From NCBI GenBank assembly GCA_934351445.1, contig CAKRIZ010000013.1:1-47998 (forward strand): 47,998 nt of DNA, given 5' to 3'. Of this stretch, positions 34,495 to 44,104 are shown piece after piece (positions within the stretch are counted from its first letter, which is position 1; each line of letters begins with the position of its first letter). The notes beneath the pieces are model-generated. The model searched no databases and had not been told where the DNA came from. It was given only the letters and a program-made list of their open reading frames with translations. Source of the DNA: an uncultured Eubacterium sp. (GTDB taxonomy: Bacteria > Bacillota > Clostridia > Lachnospirales > Lachnospiraceae). The position numbers and the translations under genes are program-made.

Positions 34495-34578
34495 TATCTT
34501 GATATTGAGGCAAAATATGTGAAAACATGTGACGCAAAGCTACAGGGACTGTAAAATGTCAGCCAGTTGCAGTATTGA
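34495..34578 (+). ncRNA. Cyclic-di-GMP-I (GEMM) riboswitch
   Basis: The conserved order of the class is present: GGCAAA (34509-34514), a hairpin ATATGT-GAAA-ACATGT with a GAAA tetraloop, then GACGCAAAGCTACAGGG (34531-34547), a variable stem, and AGCCAGTTGC (34561-34570). GATATTG and CAGTATT can close P1, allowing G-U pairs. The promoter ends seven bases before the aptamer and a terminator follows it, as expected for a transcriptional switch. GEMM-I aptamers normally bind c-di-GMP and some variants bind 3',3'-cGAMP; which applies here cannot be fixed by eye. Confidence 0.87.
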
Positions 34579-34582
34579 TTTG

Positions 34583-34630
34583 GGGCACAGTCTTATTATT
34601 TCGATAATGAGGCTACGCCCTTTGTTTGTT
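34583..34630 (+). terminator. Riboswitch expression-platform terminator
   Basis: GTCTTATTAT (34590-34599) pairs with ATAATGAGGC (34604-34613) around TTCG, extended by GGGC (34583-34586) with GCCC (34617-34620), then TTTGTTTGTT. It sits between aptamer and first gene, so ligand binding likely controls read-through into the HTH and dynamin genes. Confidence 0.85.
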
Positions 34631-34645
34631 ATGTGAGGTTAATGT

Positions 34646-34840
34646 ATGAACGGTTATTTGAAAATTTTAGAGGTTGCAAAAAAATGGGGAATTAAGGAAA
34701 GAAGAATCAATACGTTATGTCTAGAGGGGCGCATTGAAGGGGCGGTTAAGTTTGGAAATACATGGGCGATTCCGGAAGATGCGGAGAAGCCAAAGGATGA
34801 GAGAATTAAGAGTGGAAAATATGTAAAGAAAAAAGACTAG
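34646..34840 (+). CDS. Small HTH DNA-binding protein (excisionase/MerR-like)
   Basis: The 64-residue protein has a winged-helix-like fold seen in helix_turn_helix_17/excisionase proteins: LKILEVAKKWGIKERRINTL then LEGRIEGAVKFGNTWAIPED, ending with a Lys-rich tail. Such proteins are common in clostridial mobile elements as excisionases or local regulators. GTGAGG lies seven bases before the ATG. It is the first gene after the riboswitch; the first dynamin gene follows after 75 bases without a visible terminator. Confidence 0.8.
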   Translation: MNGYLKILEVAKKWGIKERRINTLCLEGRIEGAVKFGNTWAIPEDAEKPKDERIKSGKYVKKKD

Positions 34841-34842
34841 TG

Positions 34843-34857
34843 TGACATGTGATGTCA
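34843..34857. promoter_or_regulatory. Perfect palindrome before the first dynamin gene
   Basis: TGACAT-GTG-ATGTCA has perfect six-base arms. It lies just after the HTH gene and about 60 bases before the dynamin start. It could be an operator for the HTH protein or the WYL regulator at the operon's end; no function is shown by the sequence alone. Confidence 0.4.
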
Positions 34858-34915
34858 TCTTAAAAATATATGATAAGTGTGTAAACATGTAAATCTCTTG
34901 AAAGGGGTACTAGGC

Positions 34916-37225
34916 TTGACTAAGAAGAAAAAGTTATTAAAAAAGAAAAAACCAGGAAATAATATCGCTTCTGTAGTTTCTGCATTGCAAGAAGTAAGAA
35001 ATAGTGAATATGTAAAAAATGTTGATTTATTTGAGCATGATTTTCAAAGAATAATTGATAGGTTAATGGATGATTCCTTCAGGTTAGCAGTAGTCGGAGA
35101 ATTTAGTTCGGGTAAATCTACTTTTCTGAATGCGTTAATAGGTAGGGATTTGTTGAAACATGGGGCGAAGGAAACTACAGCAACCGTAACGGAAATCCAT
35201 AATAAAAAGACAAAAGAAAGTGAAACATATTTAGATGTATATTACTTAAATGGTAATGTTGAAACAAATGTTTCGGTTGATAGAATCACTGATTATACTG
35301 CCACTTCGAGTTTGACACATGCAGTGGCTAAAGAAATAGAAAAAGTTGTAATTAATAGCAAAATTTTAGATTCTGATGCAAAGGTTTGTTTTGTTGATAC
35401 ACCAGGCTTAAATGGAGTTGCAGATAATCATAGAGAGAAGACTATTGAAGAGATAAAGAATGCGCATGCGTGTATTTATTTGATGCAGGTAAGAGGTCTT
35501 GGACAGAGTGACATAGATTTCCTAAAGTACATATCAAAGTACCAGCATAATATTATTTTTGTTCAGAACTTTATAGACGAATTAAAGAAATTAGAAGGTG
35601 AAACTCCTGAACAGAAGGTTCAGCAACAAAAGAAGATTATTGAAGAGAAAATAATAAGTGAAAACCCGGAAATTCATTATGAAATAGTTGCTGTATCTTC
35701 AAGAAAAGCACTCATTGCAAAGTCGTTTGACTTTAAAACCTATAATGGAGAGACGTTGACTGAAGATTTAAGAGATGTGCTTTATGATGAGTCACGTTTT
35801 GATGCTGTTTTAAATGTTATTAATGATCTTATGGATCACAACGAAAAAGAAAAAACACAACAGAGGGATGCTATTGCAGTAGCACTTAATCTTTTAGAAC
35901 AGTTAAAAGAAATCGTGTCATTTGATAATGATAAGAAGATTACAGACTGGGAAACGTCGGTAGATGGACAGAATTCTGCAAACTATAAAAGACTTATAGA
36001 GTCGTTAAATGATAACAAACAAACATATATCAAAAAGTTAAGTGATTATTTAGAAGCAGAAACATCAGAAATACGTAGAGAAAATAAAAGGGAATTGGAT
36101 GATGGGGTACTAAAAATTGAAGAAAGTGTAAAAAATATCTTCTCATATATCGATGTTATTGGCGAATTTGAAAACTATGTAAAGGAACAGTTGCCTGGGT
36201 ATTTATATCAAAGTGTAACAACATTGGATGAGACTATTGCAAAGCATATGAATATTAAATTTGAAAATATGGTTGCAAATGCTGTCTTAAGAATTAAACA
36301 GTATACAGGAACTGAAACTAATATTACTAAGTTTGAGAATTTTGAAGCTACTATTATTGAATCAAATGCTAAAAGCTTTGCTAAGGAAGAAGATGAAATA
36401 ACAAAGCTTCAACGTGAATTATCTGAAAAGAAGGCACTTGATGAAAAGGCTGATAAAGATATGCAGAAAAAGAGAACAGAAATTTCAAGGATTGACTCGG
36501 ATATTGAAAATCAAAAACTGCTCATTGCACGAGAAAATAACAATAAGAGAGCAGAAATTAGTAGATTAGGAGCAATGCCGGAGAAAGAAACAAAATATCG
36601 AAGTGAAACATATTATGAATATCGAGGCGGGTTAGGTATTCTGGATGCTCTTTTTGGACCAAAAGAAAGAACCAGATCTGTTCCGTATTCTGATGATTCC
36701 AATCAACAGAGATGGAAAAAAAAGAAATCCGATATTGAGACAAAGTATAGAGAAAAAGAAAATCAGATTAATGCACAAAGCCGAATGCTTGAAACCAAAA
36801 AGAGACAATACAATGATGAGATTAAGCATCTTGAAAAGACTGAAGCTGCAAGAAAACAAGATATTATGAGCACACAAAGTTTATTGGAAACAAAAATAGA
36901 TTATCTCAATAATCAAAGGGAGAAAGTCAAGCAAGAGTATTTACGAGAGGCGAAGAAGAACATACTAGAAAATATACATGAGTATCTTTATGAGACTATT
37001 TTTGAAATGCTTTTTGATAATAATCAAAGTGCTCTTGAAGAAAATACTAGACGTGCAAGTCAGGTAGTTATGTCTCTGTTCGAGGTTTCATTTGAAACAA
37101 GGATTAAAACGTTGACTCAAAAGTTGGAACAGATAAATGGTACAAAAACTTATGAAGAGACCACAGATTTGTTAACACTGATAAATAATTGTACCCACAG
37201 ATTGGAGGCGTTTTTATGTCAATAG
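34916..37225 (+). CDS. Dynamin-like GTPase 1
   Basis: The 769-residue protein has a Lys-rich N-terminus (KKKKLLKKKK), then a large GTPase domain: P-loop GEFSSGKST from residue 61, switch Thr in KETTATVTEI, DTPG at 161, and NFID in place of the G4 N/TKxD near 219. Long coiled coils follow (about 485-560 and 595-680), separated by a hydrophobic, glycine-rich insertion RGGLGILDALFG near 570-580 that resembles a membrane-binding paddle. This is the layout of bacterial dynamin-like proteins, which bind and deform membranes on GTP hydrolysis. A TTG start at 34916 has AAAGGGG eight bases upstream. It overlaps the next gene by ten bases. Confidence 0.85.
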   Translation: MTKKKKLLKKKKPGNNIASVVSALQEVRNSEYVKNVDLFEHDFQRIIDRLMDDSFRLAVVGEFSSGKSTFLNALIGRDLLKHGAKETTATVTEIHNKKTKESETYLDVYYLNGNVETNVSVDRITDYTATSSLTHAVAKEIEKVVINSKILDSDAKVCFVDTPGLNGVADNHREKTIEEIKNAHACIYLMQVRGLGQSDIDFLKYISKYQHNIIFVQNFIDELKKLEGETPEQKVQQQKKIIEEKIISENPEIHYEIVAVSSRKALIAKSFDFKTYNGETLTEDLRDVLYDESRFDAVLNVINDLMDHNEKEKTQQRDAIAVALNLLEQLKEIVSFDNDKKITDWETSVDGQNSANYKRLIESLNDNKQTYIKKLSDYLEAETSEIRRENKRELDDGVLKIEESVKNIFSYIDVIGEFENYVKEQLPGYLYQSVTTLDETIAKHMNIKFENMVANAVLRIKQYTGTETNITKFENFEATIIESNAKSFAKEEDEITKLQRELSEKKALDEKADKDMQKKRTEISRIDSDIENQKLLIARENNNKRAEISRLGAMPEKETKYRSETYYEYRGGLGILDALFGPKERTRSVPYSDDSNQQRWKKKKSDIETKYREKENQINAQSRMLETKKRQYNDEIKHLEKTEAARKQDIMSTQSLLETKIDYLNNQREKVKQEYLREAKKNILENIHEYLYETIFEMLFDNNQSALEENTRRASQVVMSLFEVSFETRIKTLTQKLEQINGTKTYEETTDLLTLINNCTHRLEAFLCQ

Positions 37226-39552
37226 TAACATCTGAAGAAAGCAGAAAAACATATGCAGAAAGAAAGAAACAGGTATTGGAATTGCTTTTAACTGCGAAAG
37301 ACTATTATGTTAAAGAGGAAAAGACAGATAAAGCAGAAGTATTTGATACCTTGTATAATGATTTGCTTAATGGAGAATTTAGTATTGTGGTTGTTGGAGA
37401 ATTTAGTGCAGGCAAATCTACATTGCTTAATGCGTTAATGGGAGAAAGAATTTTGCCGTCATTCTCAAATGAAACGACTGCAACGGTAAATTTCTTGAGA
37501 CATTCTGAAAAATCTAAAAATGGTGAAGCGGGACGAGTTTTTTACAATAATGGAGATGAAGAACCAATACAGGATGCGACATTAGCTATTATAGAAAAGT
37601 ATGTCAGCACAAAAGGTGAAGATGTAGCAAAGAGGGTAGACCATTTGGATTTGTATTTAGATTCTGACTTCCTTAAGGATGGGGTTACATTAATAGATAG
37701 CCCAGGACTTAACGGTGTTGCTGATGGTCATCGAGAAATAACGGAGACTCAGATACTGAAATCACATGCAAGCATTTTTTTATTTAATAGTGATCATCCG
37801 GGAAGTAAAACAGATTTTGAATTCTTACATGACTTACAAAACAGAGTTAAGACTATAATTTTTGTTTTAAATAAGATTGATGAAATAAAGGCAGACGAAG
37901 GAGAGACTCCGGAGTCGGTTATTGAGACGTTAAAGAAAACCTACAAGGATAAATTCCCTGAGGAAAGTACTGTCCCTGAAATATGGCCAGTTGCAGCATA
38001 TCCAGCATTAGTGGCCAGGAATGAGACGGCATTAGAGTATCATGATAAGATTAATAGAACGGCAGAAGACAAGGCTAAGTTAGAGCAAGATTCGAGATTA
38101 GTTAAGTTTGAAGATAGACTGATGTCTTTCTTGACTCGCGGTGAAAAAACGAAGAATCAATTATTAGCCCCAGTTGATCGAGTTTTATCTTTAGCTCAAG
38201 AAACCAGAGATGAGTATAAAGAGGAAATTGATGTATTAGAAAATGCTACAGATACATCTGAGATTGATAATCAGATTGCAGGGATAAAAGAAACTATTGA
38301 CGGAATACAAGCACAAATTACTAGTAGCAGACAAGATGTGGTCAGAAATGTAGATGAAGCATTACGCGATGTAAGAGAAGAATTAAGCGCTCAAATATCA
38401 AGACTTCAGAATAATCGAATAAATGAGATTGATTCTTTTGATGATCTTGATGAACTTATGGGATATCTTGTAACTTTCGAAAACTCTTTTAAACAGAGAG
38501 TTCATAGTATTGCACTTACACAAGAAGAAAATCTAAGGGATAAGATTCTTGCTGTTGTGAAAATACATTATAATAACCAGGCCGGACTTATTGAGCAGTC
38601 TTTGCCTAGCGACAATGAAGTAATTAATCTAGCAGTGTCAAATCATTTGGATACGAGCGAGAGAGTCTTTGAAGTTGGTCTTAAGGAAATGGATGAAAAG
38701 ATTAAGGTGTTGGAAACCCAGTTGCGTGAATTACAGAATGAGGCTAATGAGGCCGAGGCAGATTATTATAAACAAAGAGCATTAGAAAGAAAACGCGATG
38801 AACTTAAAAATGATATAAGAAGTCTTCAAGAAAGAAAAGACACGGTAGAAGCACAGATGTTGCCTCCAATTGAGAGATATACTGAAGAGGTTCACTCTAA
38901 AGAGCATAGAGGTGGAATTCTAGGTACAATTGGGTGGATTTTTTTTGGTGGTAAGAATGTTACGCACCATGAAATGAGGGAGGATTCTACCGCGTACAAC
39001 GAAGCGAAGAAGAAACAAGATGCAACAAGTGCAAGTTTAAATGAGGAAATTGACCAAAAAACGTCTGAACTTAAAAGTATCGGTGAAATAGATGCTACTT
39101 TAGCTGAAATGCAGCAAATTCGAAAACTGGCAGAAGTGGATGCAATGAGAGAACGCTTAGAAGCTGTAATGAAGGAAAATGCAGAAAAAATAGATGCTAA
39201 GTACAAGAAAGAAGTTAAAAAGATAAAGAGAGAACTTACTGAGTATTGTGATGCAATTACAGATGAATTAAATACTCAGGTTAAAAAGACTTTACGAGCA
39301 TCGGAACAGTCGTATATTGAAATCGTTATGGATGCTATAGAAGGTGCTCTTAAGCAAAGTTTGACAGAGAAGCAGACACGTTTAGAACAACTTGAAAAGC
39401 AACTCCTATCTTCGGAAGAGGATAGAAATATAAGAATAAAAACACTTAATGAAAAGGTTAATGAAATCAATGAATTAATCGGAAAAGCGGCTGACATGCA
39501 AGTTGAAATTAGAAGTATTCAGGTTGATACTATTCAGCAACAGACAATTTAA
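37216..39552 (+). CDS. Dynamin-like GTPase 2
   Basis: The 778-residue protein has P-loop GEFSAGKST from residue 61, NETTATVNFL, DSPGLNGVADGHREIT from 161 and NKID near 219. The P-loop and DxPG positions are identical to those of GTPase 1, so the two genes most likely arose by tandem duplication. The stalk is again coiled coil, interrupted near 560-582 by EHRGGILGTIGWIFFGG, a stronger hydrophobic paddle candidate than in GTPase 1. GGAGG precedes the ATG at 37216. Bacterial dynamin-like proteins are often encoded as adjacent pairs that assemble together, which is the likely arrangement here. Confidence 0.87.
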   Translation: MSIVTSEESRKTYAERKKQVLELLLTAKDYYVKEEKTDKAEVFDTLYNDLLNGEFSIVVVGEFSAGKSTLLNALMGERILPSFSNETTATVNFLRHSEKSKNGEAGRVFYNNGDEEPIQDATLAIIEKYVSTKGEDVAKRVDHLDLYLDSDFLKDGVTLIDSPGLNGVADGHREITETQILKSHASIFLFNSDHPGSKTDFEFLHDLQNRVKTIIFVLNKIDEIKADEGETPESVIETLKKTYKDKFPEESTVPEIWPVAAYPALVARNETALEYHDKINRTAEDKAKLEQDSRLVKFEDRLMSFLTRGEKTKNQLLAPVDRVLSLAQETRDEYKEEIDVLENATDTSEIDNQIAGIKETIDGIQAQITSSRQDVVRNVDEALRDVREELSAQISRLQNNRINEIDSFDDLDELMGYLVTFENSFKQRVHSIALTQEENLRDKILAVVKIHYNNQAGLIEQSLPSDNEVINLAVSNHLDTSERVFEVGLKEMDEKIKVLETQLRELQNEANEAEADYYKQRALERKRDELKNDIRSLQERKDTVEAQMLPPIERYTEEVHSKEHRGGILGTIGWIFFGGKNVTHHEMREDSTAYNEAKKKQDATSASLNEEIDQKTSELKSIGEIDATLAEMQQIRKLAEVDAMRERLEAVMKENAEKIDAKYKKEVKKIKRELTEYCDAITDELNTQVKKTLRASEQSYIEIVMDAIEGALKQSLTEKQTRLEQLEKQLLSSEEDRNIRIKTLNEKVNEINELIGKAADMQVEIRSIQVDTIQQQTI

Positions 39553-39564
39553 GGAGGTGTGAGA

Positions 39565-41973
39565 ATGGCAATTCAAGAGGTTATTGAAGCGGCAGAATGG
39601 TTGGGGGAAACGTCAGATGTTTCTAAGTTAAAACGATTGGAAGAATTGTCAGATAATCATAGATTTTATGTTACTGTGTGGGGACATTATTCTGCAGGTA
39701 AATCTATGCTGATTAACAATATCCTAAGTAATGATATTCTTCCGGTTCAGACAAGGGAAACTACGGCAGTGCTTACATATATTCAATATGGAACTTTAGA
39801 AGAATGTGTTATCGTATATGAAAATGGTACAAGTGCCAATTACGATTTGAGCGTTTTAAAAGATATTTTTCAAAATACCAATAAATTTGAAGAGGTTGGA
39901 GAGATTGATCACCTTGAAGTCTACGTGAATAATGATCTCCTTAATACAGGTCTAATTTTAGTGGATACCCCAGGCGTTAATACTGTGATTCAAAAACATC
40001 AGGATCTCGCGGTAGACGCGATAGAACAGTCTGGAAGAATAATATATGTTCTTGGAAATTCACCGTCCAATGTGGATAGACAGTTTATTAAGCAGATTTC
40101 AGATTGCGGTGTACACATTAGTTTTATTAGAACAAAATGCGATAAATTTTTGATGGCAGAAGAAGGAAATCCAGAAGAATCGTTAGAAAGAGAAAAAAAA
40201 ATAATTGAGGAATTCATAGGGGAAAAGATAGAATTTATTCCTGTGTCTAACAAAGAGGGCAATAAATGGAGTCATAATATATCAGATGTAAGAACAATGA
40301 TAGAAAAAATGGCGATGTCTATTTCAGATGAAATGTCTAAGAATTTAGAGAGCCGTTTGACTGTTTTTACAAGGAAGTATTTACATAAGCTAGTTGTAGA
40401 AAGTGAGCAGCTAGAGCAATTGAAAATCGGTAATACAGAAAAAATGGATGAAGAAATCTTGAATTGTGAGAAAGATTTGAAGGTTATTGAATCTATAGTA
40501 GATGACATTGAAAAGAAAATCGAGCGACGTGTAAGTGATGCAAAAACACAGTCACAAAAGGAGTTAGACAACCTTATTACAACAAGAATTGAAGATTTTG
40601 CAGACGTGATGTCTCAGGTCGAGCCAAGTGCAACAGCTTCAACAGAGGTTAAAACTATATTTGAATCCCATCTCTCTGCAACTGTTGAAAGAATTCAAAG
40701 ATTATTAAATAGGTATTTCGAAGAGATAATTCAAGAAGAAACTGACAATTTAATTAGTTGTATCTCGGATAAAACCATAAACTTGCCAGTTCCAACATAT
40801 GCCGAGGTGCAACAGGAAAATTCTAGAATTTTGGAAATGTATAATTCAAGATTATTAGAATTGAAACAGGCTATACAAAAAATCAAGGAAGAACAGGTGC
40901 TTAATGGTGAAGCATTAAAAAAGGCAGAAGCTGGATTTAATGAAAATGATTATGATGAGGCACTTGCTTTATTGGATCAAGAATTAGCGGAAATTCCTTC
41001 GGGTATGGCTCTTAGATTAGCAGACAAGCAAGATGTGCAACCGTCAGCTATTTTTGAGGCAATAGGAAATGCCGCAGATATAGCATTGCTTTTAGTTCCT
41101 GGTGATGTTGTTGTAAAAGGAATTAAAGGAGTGGCTAATACTACCAAAATAGCCCAAGCTCTTCATAAAATGGGAAAAGTTGGTGAAGTAATTGTTAAAG
41201 CGTGGAATGCTGTTGGTAAAAATGCAAATGCAATAGATAAGGTAAGAGATACTGCCTATGCATTAAATCAAGTATTAGGTAAGAGAAAGTATTCAACTCA
41301 GGCGGAAAAAGTTGCCGCTCAAAAATTAGTTGATAAAGCTGCTCAAAAAGGACAAGAAGCATTTGAGAATTTTAAGGAGAATAAAAAGTCCGGAAATGTT
41401 TTGGATGCTTTATCTGTTGCTTATTGGACAGGAAAATTAGGTAAGAATTTTGATTCCGAACCAAGAATGGAAGTGGATCAAGAGGAAGAAGAAAGAAGAA
41501 ATCAGATGAGAAAGCAGGTTTCGGCGCAACAACAACAGTTATCTGATGAAAGAATTAATAGAAAAAAGGAACTTGGTTTGTTGCAAGATAAGGCTGCTGA
41601 ATTAAAACTTCGAGAACAGGAAGATGAATTAAAAAAACAAAGAATTGAGGAGGAGATTAAAAAACAGGAACAAAATATTATTCGACAGGCACGAATTTCT
41701 GCATTGGATAAATATAGACGTGAATATAAGAACTATTATGGTGAGTGTATTACGAATATAGCAAGTAATATGACAGGCCATTGCTTTAAGGTAGCAAGTC
41801 AAAATATAACTATGTATATTGCAAGTCAGAGTAAAGATGCTATCGATAGTATGGAGATCAAAAAAGCTCAACTTGAAGAAATTCGTTCATTAAAAGAAAA
41901 GGGTATAGACGAAATAACCACAAAGATAGAAAGATGTAATGAGATTAAGATGAAACTGGAGTTGATTTCATAA
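39565..41973 (+). CDS. Dynamin-like GTPase 3
   Basis: The 802-residue protein is more distant from the first two: P-loop GHYSAGKSM from residue 40, RETTAVLTYIQYG, DTPGVNTVIQKHQ at 134 and G4 TKCD near 191. It has no glycine-rich paddle of the GTPase 1/2 type; instead a hydrophobic stretch ADIALLLVPGDVVVKGIKGV near 505-525 may contact membrane. A very charged coiled coil runs from about 640 to 715. AAGGAGGTG precedes the ATG at 39565. Its stop overlaps the next start by one base. It may be the regulatory or third subunit of the complex. Confidence 0.85.
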   Translation: MAIQEVIEAAEWLGETSDVSKLKRLEELSDNHRFYVTVWGHYSAGKSMLINNILSNDILPVQTRETTAVLTYIQYGTLEECVIVYENGTSANYDLSVLKDIFQNTNKFEEVGEIDHLEVYVNNDLLNTGLILVDTPGVNTVIQKHQDLAVDAIEQSGRIIYVLGNSPSNVDRQFIKQISDCGVHISFIRTKCDKFLMAEEGNPEESLEREKKIIEEFIGEKIEFIPVSNKEGNKWSHNISDVRTMIEKMAMSISDEMSKNLESRLTVFTRKYLHKLVVESEQLEQLKIGNTEKMDEEILNCEKDLKVIESIVDDIEKKIERRVSDAKTQSQKELDNLITTRIEDFADVMSQVEPSATASTEVKTIFESHLSATVERIQRLLNRYFEEIIQEETDNLISCISDKTINLPVPTYAEVQQENSRILEMYNSRLLELKQAIQKIKEEQVLNGEALKKAEAGFNENDYDEALALLDQELAEIPSGMALRLADKQDVQPSAIFEAIGNAADIALLLVPGDVVVKGIKGVANTTKIAQALHKMGKVGEVIVKAWNAVGKNANAIDKVRDTAYALNQVLGKRKYSTQAEKVAAQKLVDKAAQKGQEAFENFKENKKSGNVLDALSVAYWTGKLGKNFDSEPRMEVDQEEEERRNQMRKQVSAQQQQLSDERINRKKELGLLQDKAAELKLREQEDELKKQRIEEEIKKQEQNIIRQARISALDKYRREYKNYYGECITNIASNMTGHCFKVASQNITMYIASQSKDAIDSMEIKKAQLEEIRSLKEKGIDEITTKIERCNEIKMKLELIS

Positions 41974-43031
41974 TGAGATTAGTCATGTCTGGAGATAAAT
42001 CTAGATATCACTTTTTTCGCAGTATAGTAGATCTGAACAAATCAAAGAATCAAGAAAGCTTCTTTACTGAACGTCTTGGGGAAAGAGAAGTTTTCTTGAC
42101 TTCAGATCTTAGTAAAGCAAAGGATGATACTTTTTATTCACCAAGAGTACCATTAAATACTGAATTATTTTTTCCTTCTGAATTTTCATCAATTATAGAT
42201 GTGATAAGGAATGACGATAAAATAATTTGGTTTGATGAGTTTCCTTATGCTACGGATAGAGATATTGAAAGATTGAAAGAAATTTTGAATTCTGGTAAAG
42301 GAAGCCAGATTGTTATTGTATTGTTCCACAATTCCAGAGAGTGCTTGGAAACAGATATATCAACTGATGACATGGCACTTGAAGAAGCAGAGGCGCGATA
42401 TGCCCAATTTAATATGTCTATTTACAAATATACTCCAAATTTATTCCCATATTTCTTATTATGGGAAAATGATAGTGAATGTGTATGTTTAGAAAATGAT
42501 TTTTTTTCAAAGATGAAAAATGTTGAGTGGAACTTGGATATTTTTGACAGTAGCTACGAGTTTATGCTTGATTTTCTGGGAGAAGATGGAAAGAGTATTG
42601 CATCTTTTTTTGATTTTGATATATTGGCAAGTTTCTGTGATTATGATCGGAAGTTGAATAAGAATAACATTTGGGAGATTTATCACGAAAAGGCTTATAT
42701 ATTTTATTGGGAGAATAATTATGAAATAAGGCATTTTTGCAAATTAATTTATAAAGACGCTATTGAATCTGTTTGTATATGGGATTTTGAGAGAGATTAT
42801 GAAAGGTTGTATGCAAGTATTACAGAGAGTTTTAAACAAATAACGGTTGATATGAAGTTTTTAACATATGATGGCGTAAAAGCAGATTATGATGAATTTC
42901 TTATAAATAATCAAGAAGAGATTATAAAATATAAAACAAGAATTCAGTTCTTTTTCAGAGAAGAGATGAAAGAAATTATTAAAGAAAGAATTCAAAGAAA
43001 TTTAAGGAAATTGGAGGCACTTTTTTCATGA
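41973..43031 (+). CDS. Unknown protein of the dynamin operon
   Basis: I do not recognise the family of this 352-residue protein. It is soluble, acidic and aromatic-rich, with no signal peptide. Its first half looks like an alpha/beta fold: MRLVMSGDKSRYHFFRSIVD at the start, then IIWFDEFPYATDRDIERLK, which resembles a Walker B strand, and GSQIVIVLFHNSREC, but there is no P-loop. The second half is helical. Start and stop overlap both neighbours (TAATG and ATGA), so it is made with the dynamins in fixed ratio and probably works with them as adaptor, sensor or effector. Confidence 0.7.
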   Translation: MRLVMSGDKSRYHFFRSIVDLNKSKNQESFFTERLGEREVFLTSDLSKAKDDTFYSPRVPLNTELFFPSEFSSIIDVIRNDDKIIWFDEFPYATDRDIERLKEILNSGKGSQIVIVLFHNSRECLETDISTDDMALEEAEARYAQFNMSIYKYTPNLFPYFLLWENDSECVCLENDFFSKMKNVEWNLDIFDSSYEFMLDFLGEDGKSIASFFDFDILASFCDYDRKLNKNNIWEIYHEKAYIFYWENNYEIRHFCKLIYKDAIESVCIWDFERDYERLYASITESFKQITVDMKFLTYDGVKADYDEFLINNQEEIIKYKTRIQFFFREEMKEIIKERIQRNLRKLEALFS

Positions 43032-44104
43032 TAATAGTTTTTTTTGTTGGATTAATCATTATGGTTTCAGGCGGTGCTATCAGTGATGCTTGCAATGTTG
43101 CATACATAAATATGATATGCAATATCGTTGGTGGAATTATGATGGGAAGTAGCGCACATTATTTTACTAAATCAGAGGAAAAGAGAAAAAATGAGTTGAA
43201 ACGGATGCTTGAAAATCTAGCAGGAAAAGAAGAACATGAAAATGAGATGAAGGTTCTTTCATCGATAGAAACATTATTGCAAGAGTATAGCAAGATAATA
43301 TCAATTATTGAGCAGGACCAAAAGAGAGTCATTAATATTGTCGGCGATAATAGTGTGATAAAGGAAAGTATTGAGACTATAAATGCATCTTTGGATAATC
43401 ATTTTAGTTCATTAGAAAAGGAAATGGTAAATCAGAATGATAAGTTAGCTGTGTCTAGAAAGTCTCAAATTGACGAACTTATTGGACATATAAATAATCT
43501 TTTTGTAAATAATGCGAAAAATGCTGAAAAGATGTTAGGAGCGATAAAGAATGTTGAAAAGATTTTGGAAGTAGAAAAACCATTAATTAATCATGCAATT
43601 GAAGAATTACATCAAGACAATACTGAATTAATGGCTAAAGTAGAAGATTCTTTATCTAAATTGATAAAGAATACTATTGATGTATTGGACAAATTTCAAC
43701 TACAAGTTAATCAGGTTGAAAAAGCAAATACCGCTATAATTGAATCCTTGCAAGCTATTGATCAAAGAATTATTGGTATAAATATTCTTCCTCAAGAGAT
43801 TAGTGAATCAGTAGATACACTTATTGAGAAGTTTGGAAATACTATTGAAAATATTCAAATTGATTATAAGAATTTGGCAGAAGATCTTGAGGATCAAGAA
43901 AAAGATCGAACAAAGAAATTTAATTCGATTATGAATGAGATTCGAGATGCTGCTGAAGAGTCTAATGAAGAGATGGTTGAGGAGATTAAAAAGTTTGCTG
44001 ACCAGTATGCAATGTTTGAAAAGATGATTACTACTATCGTGAAGCAAATGAGTCACATGGCAGAAGAAGATATTAAAGTTATGAAAGGCTTTTTGAATGG
44101 ATAA
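43028..44104 (+). CDS. Membrane-anchored coiled-coil protein of the dynamin operon
   Basis: The 358-residue protein starts with two hydrophobic segments (about residues 2-20 and 27-45, separated by a short loop), followed by some 300 residues of heptad-rich, highly charged helix. This would place a long coiled coil in the cytoplasm, tied to the membrane by a hairpin anchor. A natural inference is that it recruits the dynamins to the membrane or measures distance or curvature. The gene overlaps both neighbours, by four and eight bases. No known family is recognised. Confidence 0.75.
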   Translation: MIIVFFVGLIIMVSGGAISDACNVAYINMICNIVGGIMMGSSAHYFTKSEEKRKNELKRMLENLAGKEEHENEMKVLSSIETLLQEYSKIISIIEQDQKRVINIVGDNSVIKESIETINASLDNHFSSLEKEMVNQNDKLAVSRKSQIDELIGHINNLFVNNAKNAEKMLGAIKNVEKILEVEKPLINHAIEELHQDNTELMAKVEDSLSKLIKNTIDVLDKFQLQVNQVEKANTAIIESLQAIDQRIIGINILPQEISESVDTLIEKFGNTIENIQIDYKNLAEDLEDQEKDRTKKFNSIMNEIRDAAEESNEEMVEEIKKFADQYAMFEKMITTIVKQMSHMAEEDIKVMKGFLNG

